This document shows positions 51,741 through 60,757 of a stretch of DNA of 64,000 nt, one piece after another. Every line of letters starts with the position of its first letter. Within the stretch, counting starts at the first letter, position 1. The notes under the pieces were generated by a model. It was not told the origin of the DNA. It saw only the letters and a program-made list of their open reading frames with translations, and did not search any database. The position numbers were made by a program, and so were the translations under genes. The DNA is from Halosegnis longus. Its GTDB lineage: Archaea > Halobacteriota > Halobacteria > Halobacteriales > Haloarculaceae. The stretch is taken from positions 310,001 through 374,000 of the forward strand of contig NZ_QKNW01000001.1 in the NCBI RefSeq assembly GCF_009663395.1. Reading direction: 5' to 3'.

Positions 51741-52565
51741 ATGAAGGTACTCGGCATTGTCGGTCCCGCTGATTCGGGAAAGACGAGGCTCACGGAGCGG
51801 CTCGCCCGCGCGCTCGACGGGCGCGTCGCGACGGTCAAGCATCTGACGCACGCACCCGACATCGACACGACGGGCAAAGACACCGCCCGCCACCGTGCGG
51901 CCGGCGCGGAGACGACGTACGGACTCACCGACGAGGGCGGCTGGTTCGCGACCGGCGAGACGCGAACGCTCGACGGGACGCTCGCCGCACTTGCACCCGA
52001 CTACGAGTACGCACTCGTCGAGGGGTACAGCGACGCGCAGCTTCCACAGGTGGAACTCGGCGGGCGGACAGGAGACGGGGAGACGCTGCTCGAAGCCGCC
52101 GACGCAGCGGCTGTCGATATCGAGGAGCTGAAAACCCAGATCGAGGCGACCGGGCCGTTCGAAACGCTCGGCTCGCTCGTGGCACGGGTGAAAGCAAGCA
52201 GCGACGGCGACCGTGCGGGTGCGATTGCGACGTTCACCGGCCGAGTTCGCGCCAAGGACGACCCCGGAGACACCCCGACGGAGCGGCTCGACTTCGAGAA
52301 GTACGACGCCGTCGCCAACGAGCGGCTCCGGACCATCAGACGCGACCTCGAATCACGGGACGGCGTGTTCGAGGTGCGACTCCACCACCGGACGGGAGCC
52401 ATCGAAGCCGGCGAGGACATCGTGTTCGTCGTCGTGCTCGCGGGCCACCGGGCGGAGGCGTTCACGGCCGTCGAAGACGGTATCGACCGGCTGAAAGACG
52501 AGGTCCCGATATTCAAGAAGGAGGTCACCGTCACCGACGACTACTGGGTCGACGCCGACGGCTGA
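51741..52565 (+). CDS. moaE: MobB-MoaE fusion: molybdopterin synthase catalytic subunit
   Basis: 274 residues. Residues 1-115 are MobB-like, with P-loop IVGPADSGKTRLTERLA near 6 and TVKHLTHAPDIDTTGKDTARH. About 140-270 are MoaE: AIATFTGRVRAKD, VRLHHRTGAIEAGEDIVFVVVLAGHRAEAF, and the C-terminal PIFKKEVTVTDDYWV with the conserved Lys pair. MoaE with MoaD puts sulfur into precursor Z to make molybdopterin; MobB is GTP-binding and helps nucleotide attachment. The two being fused ties synthesis to insertion. Confidence 0.9.
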   Translation: MKVLGIVGPADSGKTRLTERLARALDGRVATVKHLTHAPDIDTTGKDTARHRAAGAETTYGLTDEGGWFATGETRTLDGTLAALAPDYEYALVEGYSDAQLPQVELGGRTGDGETLLEAADAAAVDIEELKTQIEATGPFETLGSLVARVKASSDGDRAGAIATFTGRVRAKDDPGDTPTERLDFEKYDAVANERLRTIRRDLESRDGVFEVRLHHRTGAIEAGEDIVFVVVLAGHRAEAFTAVEDGIDRLKDEVPIFKKEVTVTDDYWVDADG

Positions 52566-52717
52566 ATCGAGCGGGCGACTGCCGTGGAAGAAGGAACGGC
52601 GGCGGGGAGTCGTCGACGCGGCTAATCCGTGTCTGCTGTTCCCGGCGACGGTCTCGTGAATCCCGTTACGGCTCCATCGACGAAGCGCAGAGTCGACGGT
52701 ATCACACAGGTGGAAAC

Positions 52718-52739
52718 GCCTAAGTTTAGGCTTACCTAA
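52718..52739. promoter_or_regulatory. Iron box before the GMC oxidoreductase
   Basis: TTAGGCTTACCTAA at 52726-52739 is close to the DtxR operator core. Overlapping it, GCCTAA (52718-52723) and TTAGGC (52726-52731) form a second inverted pair, so three half-sites are spaced by 8 bases. It lies 20-41 bases before the GTG at 52759, over the core promoter, so iron-dependent repression of the GMC gene is predicted. Bases 52566-52717 hold nothing else I can support. Confidence 0.65.
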
Positions 52740-52758
52740 TCAGCGCCGTGAGCAGACG

Positions 52759-54360
52759 GTGAGTGACACCGAGGTGTGCGTCGTCGGCGCGGGGCCGGCC
52801 GGCGCGCTCGTGGCGAACAGGCTGGCGAGCGCCGGCCACGACGTGACGATACTGGAGGCCGGTCCCCGGTTCGAGGAGCGCGACACGGAGCGGATGGAGC
52901 AGGCGCTTCGCCCGGGGCTGTCGGACCTCGGCGTCTGGGGGATGGGCGGCCCCCGGGACGCCTTCTCCACGACCGGGCGATTCTACCCGCTGAACAGCAC
53001 GCGCGTGAAGGGCGTCGGCGGCTCGACGAACCACTGGCAGGGGATGGTGTACCGACTCCACGAGGCCGACTTCGCCGGCGAGAACAACGGCCCGGCGTGG
53101 CCAATCTCGTACGACGACCTCCGGCCGTACTATCTCGCCGCGGAGCGAGCTATCGGCGTCGCGGGCGACTCGGAGAATCCGTACGCGCCTCCCCGCGAGG
53201 AACCGCATCCGATGGGCGCGTTTCCGCCCTCCTACTCGGACTCGCTGTTCGCCGAGGGGTGCCAGCAGGTCGGCGTCACGACCCACTCGGTCGGGAACGC
53301 GCGCAACTCCGAGGCGTACGACGACCGGGCGGCGTGTGTCGGCTACGGCACCTGCAAGCCGGTGTGTCCCTCGGGAGCGCGGTACGACGCCACCCACACG
53401 ATTGCTGCCGCCGAGGAACGCGGCGTCGAGGTCATCGCGAACGCGCCGGTCCAGCGGCTCGACACCGACGCGTCGGGCGAGCAGGTGACCCGCGCCGTCT
53501 ACGTCCGGGAGGGTAGCGAGCGCGAACTGACGGCCGACCGGTTCGTGCTCGCGGCCGGCGGCATCGAGATTCCGCGGCTCCTCCTGCTGTCGGCCGACGA
53601 CAGCCACCCGGACGGGTTGGCGAACGGCTCCGGTGCCGTCGGGCGCTACTTCCACGAACACGTCTTCGCCGGCACGGGCGGGCGCATCGACGAGCCGACC
53701 CGCCAGAACCACGTCGGGTTCATCACCTCCGAGAGCCACCAGTTCTACGACGAACCCGGCGCGGGCACGGAGACGATTCCGGACAGCGACGAGCCGCTCG
53801 CCCCGTTCAAACTGGAGTTTCTCAACTACGGCGGACCGTCCGGCACCGGACAGGCTATCGTTCGCCGTGCGCTTTCCAGCGATAGCTGGGGCGACGACCT
53901 CCTCGCGGAGTTGCGCGAGGGCTACGGGAATCAGTTAGCGATGGGTGGGCTCGTCGGCCAGCCACCGCGTGCCGAGAACCGCATCCGGCTGGACGAGGGG
54001 ACGACGGACGACCACGGAAACCCAGTCCCCGAAATCCAGTGGACGCTCGATGAGACGACGAAACGGACGATTCGCCGCGCGACCGAAATCCAACGCCACA
54101 TCTTCGAGGCGGTGGGCGCGCGCATCGAGTGGCAGACGACGCCCGAGACGACCGGCCCGGCCGCCCACCACATGGGAACCACCCGGATGAGTAGCGACCC
54201 CGAGTCGGGCGTCGTCCGTCCCGACTGCCGGACCCACGAGGTGTCGAATCTGTGGGTCGCCTCGTCGTCGGTGTTCCCGAACGGCGGGGCGTTGAATCCG
54301 ACGCTCACCATCGCCGCGCTCGCACTGTTGTGTGCGGATTCGGTCGCCGAAAGTTTGTGA
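52759..54360 (+). CDS. GMC oxidoreductase with [3Fe-4S]-type Cys motif
   Basis: 533 residues from GTG. FAD loop VCVVGAGPAGALVANRLA near 6, GVGGSTNHWQGM near 85, catalytic His region AHHMGTTRM near 470 and NPTLTIAALAL near the end. Cys193, Cys199 and Cys203 (C-x5-C-x3-C in AACVGYGTCKPVCPSG) match the [3Fe-4S] ligands of bacterial FAD-glucose dehydrogenase large subunits, which pass electrons to a cytochrome. No Tat signal is present and no small subunit is adjacent. An iron box covers the promoter. Substrate unknown (sugar or alcohol). Confidence 0.85.
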   Translation: MSDTEVCVVGAGPAGALVANRLASAGHDVTILEAGPRFEERDTERMEQALRPGLSDLGVWGMGGPRDAFSTTGRFYPLNSTRVKGVGGSTNHWQGMVYRLHEADFAGENNGPAWPISYDDLRPYYLAAERAIGVAGDSENPYAPPREEPHPMGAFPPSYSDSLFAEGCQQVGVTTHSVGNARNSEAYDDRAACVGYGTCKPVCPSGARYDATHTIAAAEERGVEVIANAPVQRLDTDASGEQVTRAVYVREGSERELTADRFVLAAGGIEIPRLLLLSADDSHPDGLANGSGAVGRYFHEHVFAGTGGRIDEPTRQNHVGFITSESHQFYDEPGAGTETIPDSDEPLAPFKLEFLNYGGPSGTGQAIVRRALSSDSWGDDLLAELREGYGNQLAMGGLVGQPPRAENRIRLDEGTTDDHGNPVPEIQWTLDETTKRTIRRATEIQRHIFEAVGARIEWQTTPETTGPAAHHMGTTRMSSDPESGVVRPDCRTHEVSNLWVASSSVFPNGGALNPTLTIAALALLCADSVAESL

Positions 54361-54495
54361 GCCAGTGACATTCTGGGAGTAGATTCTTCTCATTCCACTC
54401 GAAAGAACAGATGTCTGATGCCCAATCCCGTCTGCTGACCGGCGTTCACGCACGTCGGTTACGCTCGCACCGTTTTCGACCGACGGGATTCACCA

Positions 54496-55752
54496 ATGAC
54501 AGGAACGATACTCGCAACACGGACAGCGGACGGAACAGGAGAGACAGACGAACTTGAACGGTTGGCCGAGACAGCCGGCTACGACGTACTCGGGACGGTC
54601 ACCGCGACCGGGCCACGCGACGCGACGTACAACCTCACGCCGGGAGCAGTCACCGACCTCGAAGCCCGGGTGCGAGAGACTGGCGCGACCCGCGTCGTGG
54701 TCGATAACGACCTCACGCCCGGACAGGCACACAACATCGCGACGCGACTCCCGGACGAGGTTGAACTCATGGACCGACGACGGCTGGTGCTCACTGTGTT
54801 CGAACAGGGAGCCGGGAGCAAGGTCGCACGGCTTCAGGTTCGGCTCGCGCGACTGGAGTATGAACTACCTCGGCTTCGGGCGGCCATCAACCGCGACGAG
54901 GCGACCGAGATAACGAGACACGACGAGGAGGGGAAACCAATCGAGGACCACAAGCGGCGTATCGACGCGACGAAACAGCGGCTGGCACAGCTATCTGACC
55001 CGACTGCTGACCGACTGGCGCGTCGGGCGAAGGCAGGGTTCGATACGGTCGCACTCGTCGGCTACACCAACGCTGGGAAGACGACGCTCCTGCGGCGACT
55101 GGCCGACGAACTGGCCCTCAATTCCGACCACCACGACGACGAGTCCGGCGAGCCGACCGTCCGCGACCAGCTATTCGAGACGCTCAACACGACGACCCGC
55201 CGCGCGACCTGTTCGGGACGACGGCTACTGTTAACCGATACCGTCGGGTTCGTCTCCGGCCTGCCCCACGAGTTCGTCGCCGCCTTCGAGTCGACGATGG
55301 CGAGTGCACGCCACGCCGAACTCGTCTTGCTCGTCGTGGACGGCTCCGACCCGCGTGCAGACATCGAGCGTAAACTGACCGTCGCCAAGGAGCAACTGAC
55401 CGACGCCGATGGGACGGTTCTCCCAGTTGTGAACAAAATCGACCGGATAGACGACAGCAAGCGGGCCGAGATTGTCGAACTGTTCGAGACACCGCCGGTT
55501 TGGGTGAGTGCGACCGACGGCTCGCTTGACGCGTTGCGCGTGGCGATTGTCGACGCACTTCCGACCGCAGAAACGACGCTGACCGTACCGAACAGCGATG
55601 GCGCAATGACACTCGTCTCGTGGTGTTATGACCACGCCGAGGTGCGCGAGATACAGTACGGCGACGAGATAGCGATACGAGTGGCCGGCAAGCCGTCGGT
55701 CATCGAGGAAGCAGAGCGAAAAGCAACTAACGTGGAGTTACCGGTTCAGTAA
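54496..55752 (+). CDS. hflX: HflX-type GTPase
   Basis: 418 residues. N-terminal HflX domain with a helical hairpin (RLQVRLARLEYELPRL near 117), then the G domain: VALVGYTNAGKTTLLRRLA (G1), LLLTDTVGFVSGLPHEFVAAF (G3) and VVNKIDRI (G4). HflX binds the 50S ribosome and can split stalled ribosomes, especially under heat or antibiotic stress. The start ATG gives MTGTILATRTADG. It converges with the MmsA gene with a seven-base overlap. Confidence 0.93.
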   Translation: MTGTILATRTADGTGETDELERLAETAGYDVLGTVTATGPRDATYNLTPGAVTDLEARVRETGATRVVVDNDLTPGQAHNIATRLPDEVELMDRRRLVLTVFEQGAGSKVARLQVRLARLEYELPRLRAAINRDEATEITRHDEEGKPIEDHKRRIDATKQRLAQLSDPTADRLARRAKAGFDTVALVGYTNAGKTTLLRRLADELALNSDHHDDESGEPTVRDQLFETLNTTTRRATCSGRRLLLTDTVGFVSGLPHEFVAAFESTMASARHAELVLLVVDGSDPRADIERKLTVAKEQLTDADGTVLPVVNKIDRIDDSKRAEIVELFETPPVWVSATDGSLDALRVAIVDALPTAETTLTVPNSDGAMTLVSWCYDHAEVREIQYGDEIAIRVAGKPSVIEEAERKATNVELPVQ

Positions 55753-57218
55753 TCCCACCGCTCGATGGCGATTTTCTTGTCGGTGTAGAAGTGGATCATA
55801 TCTTCGCCCTGCGCGTGGAGGTCACCGAAGAAGGAGTCCTTCTGCCCGCCGAAGTGGAAGAAGGCCATCGGCGCGGCGGTGCCGGCGTTGATAGCGAGGT
55901 TGCCGGCCTCGGCGTCCTCCTTGAACTTCCGGGCGTCGCGCCCGCTGTCGGTGAACAGACTCGCCGCATTGCCGAACCGGCTCTGGTTCATCGTCTCGAT
56001 TGCCTCGTCGATATCCGAGACGGTGGCCAGCGAGAGCACCGGGCCGAAGATCTCCTCGTCGACGATGGTCATGCCGGGTTCGACGTTCTCGAACAGGCAG
56101 GGACCGAGGAAGTTGCCGTCGCCGTCCGCCTCCCAGTCGCGGCCGTCGTGGATGAGGTCGGCCCCCTCGTCGATGCCCGTCTGTATCATCTCGCGAACCG
56201 ACTCCTCGTGTTCGGGCGTGATGAGCGGGCCGATGGTGGTCTCGTCGTCGAGTCCGTTGCCGAGCACCTGCGACTCGACTTCCTCGAGCGCCGCTGCCCG
56301 GAACTCGTCGTACACCGACTCGTCGACGAGCACCACGTCGTTGGCGAGACACCGCTCGCCCGAGCAGGCCAGCGCGGAGTTGACGGACTGCTCTGCGGCG
56401 AACTCCACGTCGGCGGATTCGGCGACGATGACGTGATTCTTCGCGCCGCCCTGGGCCTGCACGCGCTTGCCATTGGCGGCGGCCGTCTCGTAGACGTGCC
56501 GGGCGATTGGCGTACTGCCGACGAAGGAGACGCCTTCCACGTCGTCGTGTTCGAGCAGGGCGTTGACGGTGTCGGGACCGCCGTTGAGCAGGCTGACGAC
56601 CCCCGGCGGGAAGCCGGCCTCGTCGATGAGTTCGAACAGGTACTGCGAGGTGAGCGGGTCGCGCTCGCTCGGCTTGAGGACGAAGGCGTTGCCCGTCGCG
56701 ACGGCGTACGGGAGGAACCACAGCGGAATCATCCCCGGGAAGTTGAACGGCGTAATCGCCGTGTATACGCCCTGTGGCTGGCGGACGGCGCTCTCGTCGA
56801 TATCCGGCGCGGCGTGTTGAAGCGTGCCCGACTGCATCATCGACGGTATGCCGCAGGCGACTTCGACGTTCTCGATACCGCGGCGGAGTTCCCCGCGCGC
56901 TTCGCCCAGCGTTTTCCCGTGTTCCTCGACCAGCGTGCGCGCCATGTCGTCTTGATGCTCCTCGAGGAGTTCCTTCAGCTTGAACAGCGGCTGGATGCGC
57001 TCCTCGACGGGCTGTTTGCTCCACGTCTCGAAGGCGTCGAGCGCCTCGCCGACCGTCTCGTCGACGTCCGACTCCGAGCTGAATCGCGTCGTCGCGAGCG
57101 TCTCTCCCGTCGCCGGATTGACGACCGGGTGCGACTCGTCGCCGGTCGGGTCGGTCCACTCCCCGCCCGCGTAGTTGCGTACGGTCTCGGTTCCCGTGAC
57201 TGCGCCAAATGGTGCCAT
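55746..57218 (-). CDS. mmsA: CoA-acylating methylmalonate-semialdehyde dehydrogenase
   Basis: 490 residues. ALDH fold: NAD loop FVGSTPIARHVYETAA near 229; catalytic Cys within NSALACSGERCLANDVV near 284. The MmsA-type signature TPFNFPGMIPLWFLPYAVATGN is near 155. It converts (methyl)malonate semialdehyde to (propionyl-)acetyl-CoA in valine or inositol breakdown. It lies downstream of an iron-containing alcohol dehydrogenase reading in the same direction, so the two may act on linked substrates. Confidence 0.9.
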   Translation of the reverse strand: MAPFGAVTGTETVRNYAGGEWTDPTGDESHPVVNPATGETLATTRFSSESDVDETVGEALDAFETWSKQPVEERIQPLFKLKELLEEHQDDMARTLVEEHGKTLGEARGELRRGIENVEVACGIPSMMQSGTLQHAAPDIDESAVRQPQGVYTAITPFNFPGMIPLWFLPYAVATGNAFVLKPSERDPLTSQYLFELIDEAGFPPGVVSLLNGGPDTVNALLEHDDVEGVSFVGSTPIARHVYETAAANGKRVQAQGGAKNHVIVAESADVEFAAEQSVNSALACSGERCLANDVVLVDESVYDEFRAAALEEVESQVLGNGLDDETTIGPLITPEHEESVREMIQTGIDEGADLIHDGRDWEADGDGNFLGPCLFENVEPGMTIVDEEIFGPVLSLATVSDIDEAIETMNQSRFGNAASLFTDSGRDARKFKEDAEAGNLAINAGTAAPMAFFHFGGQKDSFFGDLHAQGEDMIHFYTDKKIAIERWDY

Positions 57219-57260
57219 GGGACAGAGGCGTGACAGAGGGGTATAAATCTTGATTCGCCG

Positions 57261-58493
57261 TTAGCTTCGCCGCGGGCTGTCGGGCGCGAGCGCATCGTCG
57301 TACAGCCGGACGAACAGCTCCTCGATTTCCGTCTGTGTGGGTTTGCGCGGATTGTTGTCGGGCGACCCCGAGTCGATGGCGTCCTGTGCCATCTTCTCGA
57401 CCACGTCGAGATACTCCTCGCGGGGCGGGACCGTCCCGTACTCGTCGAGGTAGTCGGCGAGGTCGATGTCCGAACAGAGGTCGTGGACACCCTCCACGGC
57501 GGCCTCGGCCGCGGCGCGGTCGCTCATCTCCTCGTCGGCGACGCCCATCGTCCGGGCGATATCGGCGTAGTCTTCGGGCGCGGCGATGAGTGAAAACTCC
57601 ATCACGTACGGGAGGAGGAGTCCGTTGGCCAACCCGTGCGGGATGTGGAGTTGTGCGCCGAGGGGCCGCGCCATCCCGTGGACGAGCGCGACCGAGGAGT
57701 TCGTGAACGCCTGTCCCGCCTGAAGTTGGCCGATGAGCGTCTCCGTCCGGGCTTCGATGTTCTCGCCGTTGGCCCACGCCTTGGGGAGCGCGTCGGCCAT
57801 CCGCCGGATGGCGTTGGTCGCGAAGTCGTCGGAGACGCTGTAGGACTTGACGGAAACGTACGCCTCGATGGCGTGGGTGAGCGCGTCGATACCGGTGAAG
57901 GCGGTGTGGCTCTGCGGGAGCGACACCGTGAGTTCGGGGTCCTCGATGGCGACGGTCGGGACGACGTTCTTCGAGACGATGAGGAACTTCGTGGACGTGG
58001 ACTCGTCGCTGACGACGACAGACCGGGTCGCCTCGCTGCCGGTGCCCGTCGTCGTGTTGACCGCGATAATCGGCGGCGTCGGGTTCGGCACCCCCTCGTA
58101 GCCGGCCTTGTCGACGCCGAAGTCACGGATGTTGCCGTCGTTGGCCGCGAGAATGCCGACTCCCTTCCCCGTGTCAATCGAGGAGCCACCCCCGAGCGTG
58201 ACGATAACGTCACAGCCACCCTCGACGTACCGCTCGTGGGCGGCCTCGATGTTCTCGACGGTCGGGTCCGGGCGTACGTCGTCGTAGACGACGACCTCGA
58301 CCCCGGCATCGGTGAGCAACTGCTCGATGCGCTCCCCGTGGATATCGTAGATTTCGGCGGAGGCGACCAGCAAGGCGGTGTCGCCGTAGGTGTCGGCGTA
58401 CTCGCCGACCGTTTCGACGGCTCCGCGACCCAGTTCGATTTTCCCCGGCGAGACGACGAGCCGAGATTCGTGTGCCGGTGTACCAGATGGCAT
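57261..58493 (-). CDS. Iron-containing alcohol dehydrogenase
   Basis: 410 residues, group III. The NAD loop VIVTLGGGSSIDTGKGVG is near 96; metal ligands lie in HTAFTGIDALTHAIEAYVS (His near 202 and 206) and in ALVHGMARPLGAQLHIPHGLANGLLLP near 263-285. The substrate is uncertain (butanol, lactaldehyde, glycerol-like alcohols). It lies 43 bases upstream of mmsA on the same strand. Confidence 0.9.
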   Translation of the reverse strand: MPSGTPAHESRLVVSPGKIELGRGAVETVGEYADTYGDTALLVASAEIYDIHGERIEQLLTDAGVEVVVYDDVRPDPTVENIEAAHERYVEGGCDVIVTLGGGSSIDTGKGVGILAANDGNIRDFGVDKAGYEGVPNPTPPIIAVNTTTGTGSEATRSVVVSDESTSTKFLIVSKNVVPTVAIEDPELTVSLPQSHTAFTGIDALTHAIEAYVSVKSYSVSDDFATNAIRRMADALPKAWANGENIEARTETLIGQLQAGQAFTNSSVALVHGMARPLGAQLHIPHGLANGLLLPYVMEFSLIAAPEDYADIARTMGVADEEMSDRAAAEAAVEGVHDLCSDIDLADYLDEYGTVPPREEYLDVVEKMAQDAIDSGSPDNNPRKPTQTEIEELFVRLYDDALAPDSPRRS

Positions 58494-58541
58494 GGTCGTG
58501 TGTCACAACCACACGACATAGATGTTACGAGAGGGGGACTC

Positions 58542-59000
58542 TCAATACGGAGCGACCGGCGAGGCGAGCAGTCCGGCGTCGACGAGCAGGAGCACGGCGA
58601 CGACGGCCCCGGCACGGAAGAACGGTCGGGCTTCGCGGGCCGGCTCCCGGAGTTTGTCGGCGTCGAGTCCCTCGCGGAGCCGCGCGCTGCCGATTTCGAC
58701 GAGCGCCGTGAGCACGAGCCAGAGCACGAGCATCGCGAGCACGAGGTGGCCACGGAACGTTCCGGTGAGCATCTCGATGGTGTAGAAGTTCCCTGCCTGG
58801 TGGCCGCCCGTCAGGAAGAGGACGACGGCCGAGCTCCGGGAGACGGTCGTGAGCCGGCCGGCGATCTGTTTGAGCGCGTCCGGCTGGATGTTGCCGGCGA
58901 CGGCAGTTGGGTTCACGGCGAGCGCGACGTAGAGCACGCTCCCGGTGAGCAGTGCACCGAAGACCATGTGAAGCACGTAGGAGATTGCGTCGACAACCAT
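58542..59000 (-). CDS. CopD/DUF4149-like four-helix membrane protein, 152 aa
   Basis: MVVDAISYVLHMVFGALLTGSVLY. Four membrane segments with a His pair in the first (SYVLHMVF) and Tyr/His in the second loop (HQAGNFYTIEML). The CopD-like fold suggests copper or heme handling. The start ATG is in the usual position; further upstream reading is repetitive DNA. Confidence 0.75.
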   Translation of the reverse strand: MVVDAISYVLHMVFGALLTGSVLYVALAVNPTAVAGNIQPDALKQIAGRLTTVSRSSAVVLFLTGGHQAGNFYTIEMLTGTFRGHLVLAMLVLWLVLTALVEIGSARLREGLDADKLREPAREARPFFRAGAVVAVLLLVDAGLLASPVAPY

Positions 59001-59071
59001 ATTCCGAAGTAGGGGGCGGGCATCCTGAATCCACCGCTCGCGGCGCGTAGCTGACCGGCGGTCGTGCGTTT

Positions 59072-59158
59072 GCACGCGGTGTGAGTATCCACCGCTCGTG
59101 TACGGCGCACGCGGTGTGAGCATCCACCGTTCGTGCACCACGCACGCGGTGTGAGCAC
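59072..59158. repeat. 35-bp tandem repeat array upstream of hisC
   Basis: Three copies of GCACGCGGTGTGAG(T/C)A begin at 59072, 59107 and 59142, exactly 35 bases apart; the third is cut after about 17 bases, next to the hisC TATA. Inside each full unit, GCGGTG and CACCG(C/T) form a hairpin dyad with 8-nt spacer. The earlier ATCCACCGCTCG at 59029 is a further partial copy out of register. The array runs up to the promoter, so it may be a set of protein-binding sites rather than a minisatellite by chance. Confidence 0.65.
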
Positions 59159-59166
59159 GCTTAAGA
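59159..59166 (+). promoter_or_regulatory. TATA box of the hisC operon
   Basis: GCTTAAGA, centred about 27 bases before the hisC ATG at 59190 and touching the last repeat unit, so transcription would be leaderless. Confidence 0.5.
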
Positions 59167-59189
59167 GTGCCCCGCCGTTTTCACCGAGT

Positions 59190-60257
59190 ATGGAACCACG
59201 AGACCTCTCGACCCACGTCCCCTACGAGGCGGGCCGTGGCATCGAGGAGACCGCCCGCGAGCTCGGGATGGACCCCGACGAGCTGGTGAAGCTCTCCTCG
59301 AACGAGAACGCGTGGGGACCGTCGCCGAAGGCGGTCGTCGCGCTCCGGGAGTCGGCTGCGACGGTCCACGCCTATCCGAAGGCCTCACACGCCGACCTGA
59401 CTGCGGCCCTCGCGGACCGGTTTTCGGTCGCAGACGAGCAGGTGTGGCTCGCCAACGGCGGCGACGGTGCCCTCGATTATCTCGCTCGCGCCCTCCTCGC
59501 ACCCGGCGACGAGGTGCTCGTCTCGGACCCCGGCTTCGCCTACTACGCCATGTCCGCCCGCTTCCACCACGGACAGGTGAACGAGTACCCGATTCGGAAG
59601 GAAGACGACTTCGAGCAGACCGCCGCGGGCGTGCTCGAGCACTACGACGGCGAGCGAATCGTCTACGTCACCTCGCCGCACAACCCCGCCGGCACGGAGA
59701 TGCCACTCGAGGAAGTGACGAAGCTGGCCGACGCCACCGACGAGGAGACGCTCGTCGTCGTGGACGAGGCGTACGGCGAGTTCTCCGAGACCCCCTCCGC
59801 GGTCGAACTCACCCACGAGCGCGACGACGTGGCCGTCCTCCGAACCTTCTCGAAGGCGTTCGGGCTGGCCGGCTGTCGGCTCGGCTACGCCATCGTCCCC
59901 CACGACTGGAGCGAGGCGTACGCCCGCGTCAACACCCCCTTCGCGGCGAGTGAACTCGCCTGTCGCGCCGGCCTCGCTGCCCTCGATGACACGGAGCACG
60001 TCGAACGGACCGTCGAGGGCGTCCGCGACGCCCGCGAGTACATGTACGACAACCTCGACTGTCCGACCTGGGAGTCGCAGGGGAACTTCGTGCTCGCGGA
60101 GGTGGGCGACGGCACCCGCGTCTTCGAGGCCGCGAAACAGGAGGGCGTCATCATCCGCGACACCTCCTCCTTCGGCCTGCCGGAGTGTGTTCGCATCACC
60201 GCCGGCACGCCCGCCATGACCGAACGCGCCGTCGAGGTCATCAACGGGGCACTATGA
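59190..60257 (+). CDS. hisC: Histidinol-phosphate aminotransferase
   Basis: 355 residues, PLP fold type I. It converts imidazole-acetol phosphate to L-histidinol phosphate in histidine synthesis. Motifs are VKLSSNENAWGPSPKAV near 33, TSPHNPAGTEMPLEE near 160, VVDEAYGEFSE near 192 and the PLP Lys in LRTFSKAFGLAGCRLGY near 221. It ends in an ATGA overlap with the AK6 gene, so histidine synthesis is linked with that operon. Confidence 0.93.
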   Translation: MEPRDLSTHVPYEAGRGIEETARELGMDPDELVKLSSNENAWGPSPKAVVALRESAATVHAYPKASHADLTAALADRFSVADEQVWLANGGDGALDYLARALLAPGDEVLVSDPGFAYYAMSARFHHGQVNEYPIRKEDDFEQTAAGVLEHYDGERIVYVTSPHNPAGTEMPLEEVTKLADATDEETLVVVDEAYGEFSETPSAVELTHERDDVAVLRTFSKAFGLAGCRLGYAIVPHDWSEAYARVNTPFAASELACRAGLAALDDTEHVERTVEGVRDAREYMYDNLDCPTWESQGNFVLAEVGDGTRVFEAAKQEGVIIRDTSSFGLPECVRITAGTPAMTERAVEVINGAL

Positions 60258-60757
60258 GGGTCGCCGTCACCGGGACGCCGGGGACGGGCAAGACCACCGC
60301 CGTCGACGCCGTGGAGACGGCCCTCGACGTGGTGCATCTGAACGAGGTCATCAAATCCGAAGGGTTCGACACCGGACGCGACGGCCAGCGCGGCTCGCTC
60401 GTCGCCGACATGGACGCGCTCGGTGAGTGGCTCGGCGACCGCGACTGTCTCGTCGAGTCGCATCTCGCCCACCACTTCCCAGCCGACCGGGTCATCGTCC
60501 TCCGGTGTCACCCCGACGACCTCGAAGCGCGGCTCACCGAGCGCGGCGAGAGCGCGGAGAAGGCCAGCGAGAATGCAGAGGCAGAAGCACTCGATGTCGT
60601 GCTCTCGGAGGCCGTCGCGAACCACGGGCAGGACTCCGTCTACGAAATCGACACGACCGACCGGACGCCCGAGGAAGTGGCACGCGAAATCGAGGCCGTC
60701 GTCGCCGGCGAGCGCGAGCCGTCGGCCGGCACGGTCGATTTCATCGGGTGGCTATGA
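60254..60757 (+). CDS. AK6/Fap7-type adenylate kinase
   Basis: 167 residues. P-loop VTGTPGTGKTTAV near 5; the NMP-binding loop with DTGRDGQRGSLVADMDAL; YEIDTTDRTPEEV near the end. AK6/Fap7 combines weak adenylate kinase/ATPase activity with a role in maturing the small ribosomal subunit. Start and stop overlap hisC and the CDP-alcohol transferase (ATGA), so three unrelated functions share one mRNA. Confidence 0.9.
   Translation: MRVAVTGTPGTGKTTAVDAVETALDVVHLNEVIKSEGFDTGRDGQRGSLVADMDALGEWLGDRDCLVESHLAHHFPADRVIVLRCHPDDLEARLTERGESAEKASENAEAEALDVVLSEAVANHGQDSVYEIDTTDRTPEEVAREIEAVVAGEREPSAGTVDFIGWL

Noticed and set aside
54411-54495. ATG at 54411 as an earlier hflX start
   Set aside because: It is not in frame with hflX (85 bases to the hflX ATG) and gives no family-like sequence.
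55791-57233. 480-codon open frame antisense to mmsA
   Set aside because: mmsA shows the complete aldehyde dehydrogenase motifs; the antisense frame has none and skewed composition.
59072-59158. Possible CRISPR array
   Set aside because: Only two to three units, 35 bases apart with no unique spacers between repeats, and no cas genes in the window.
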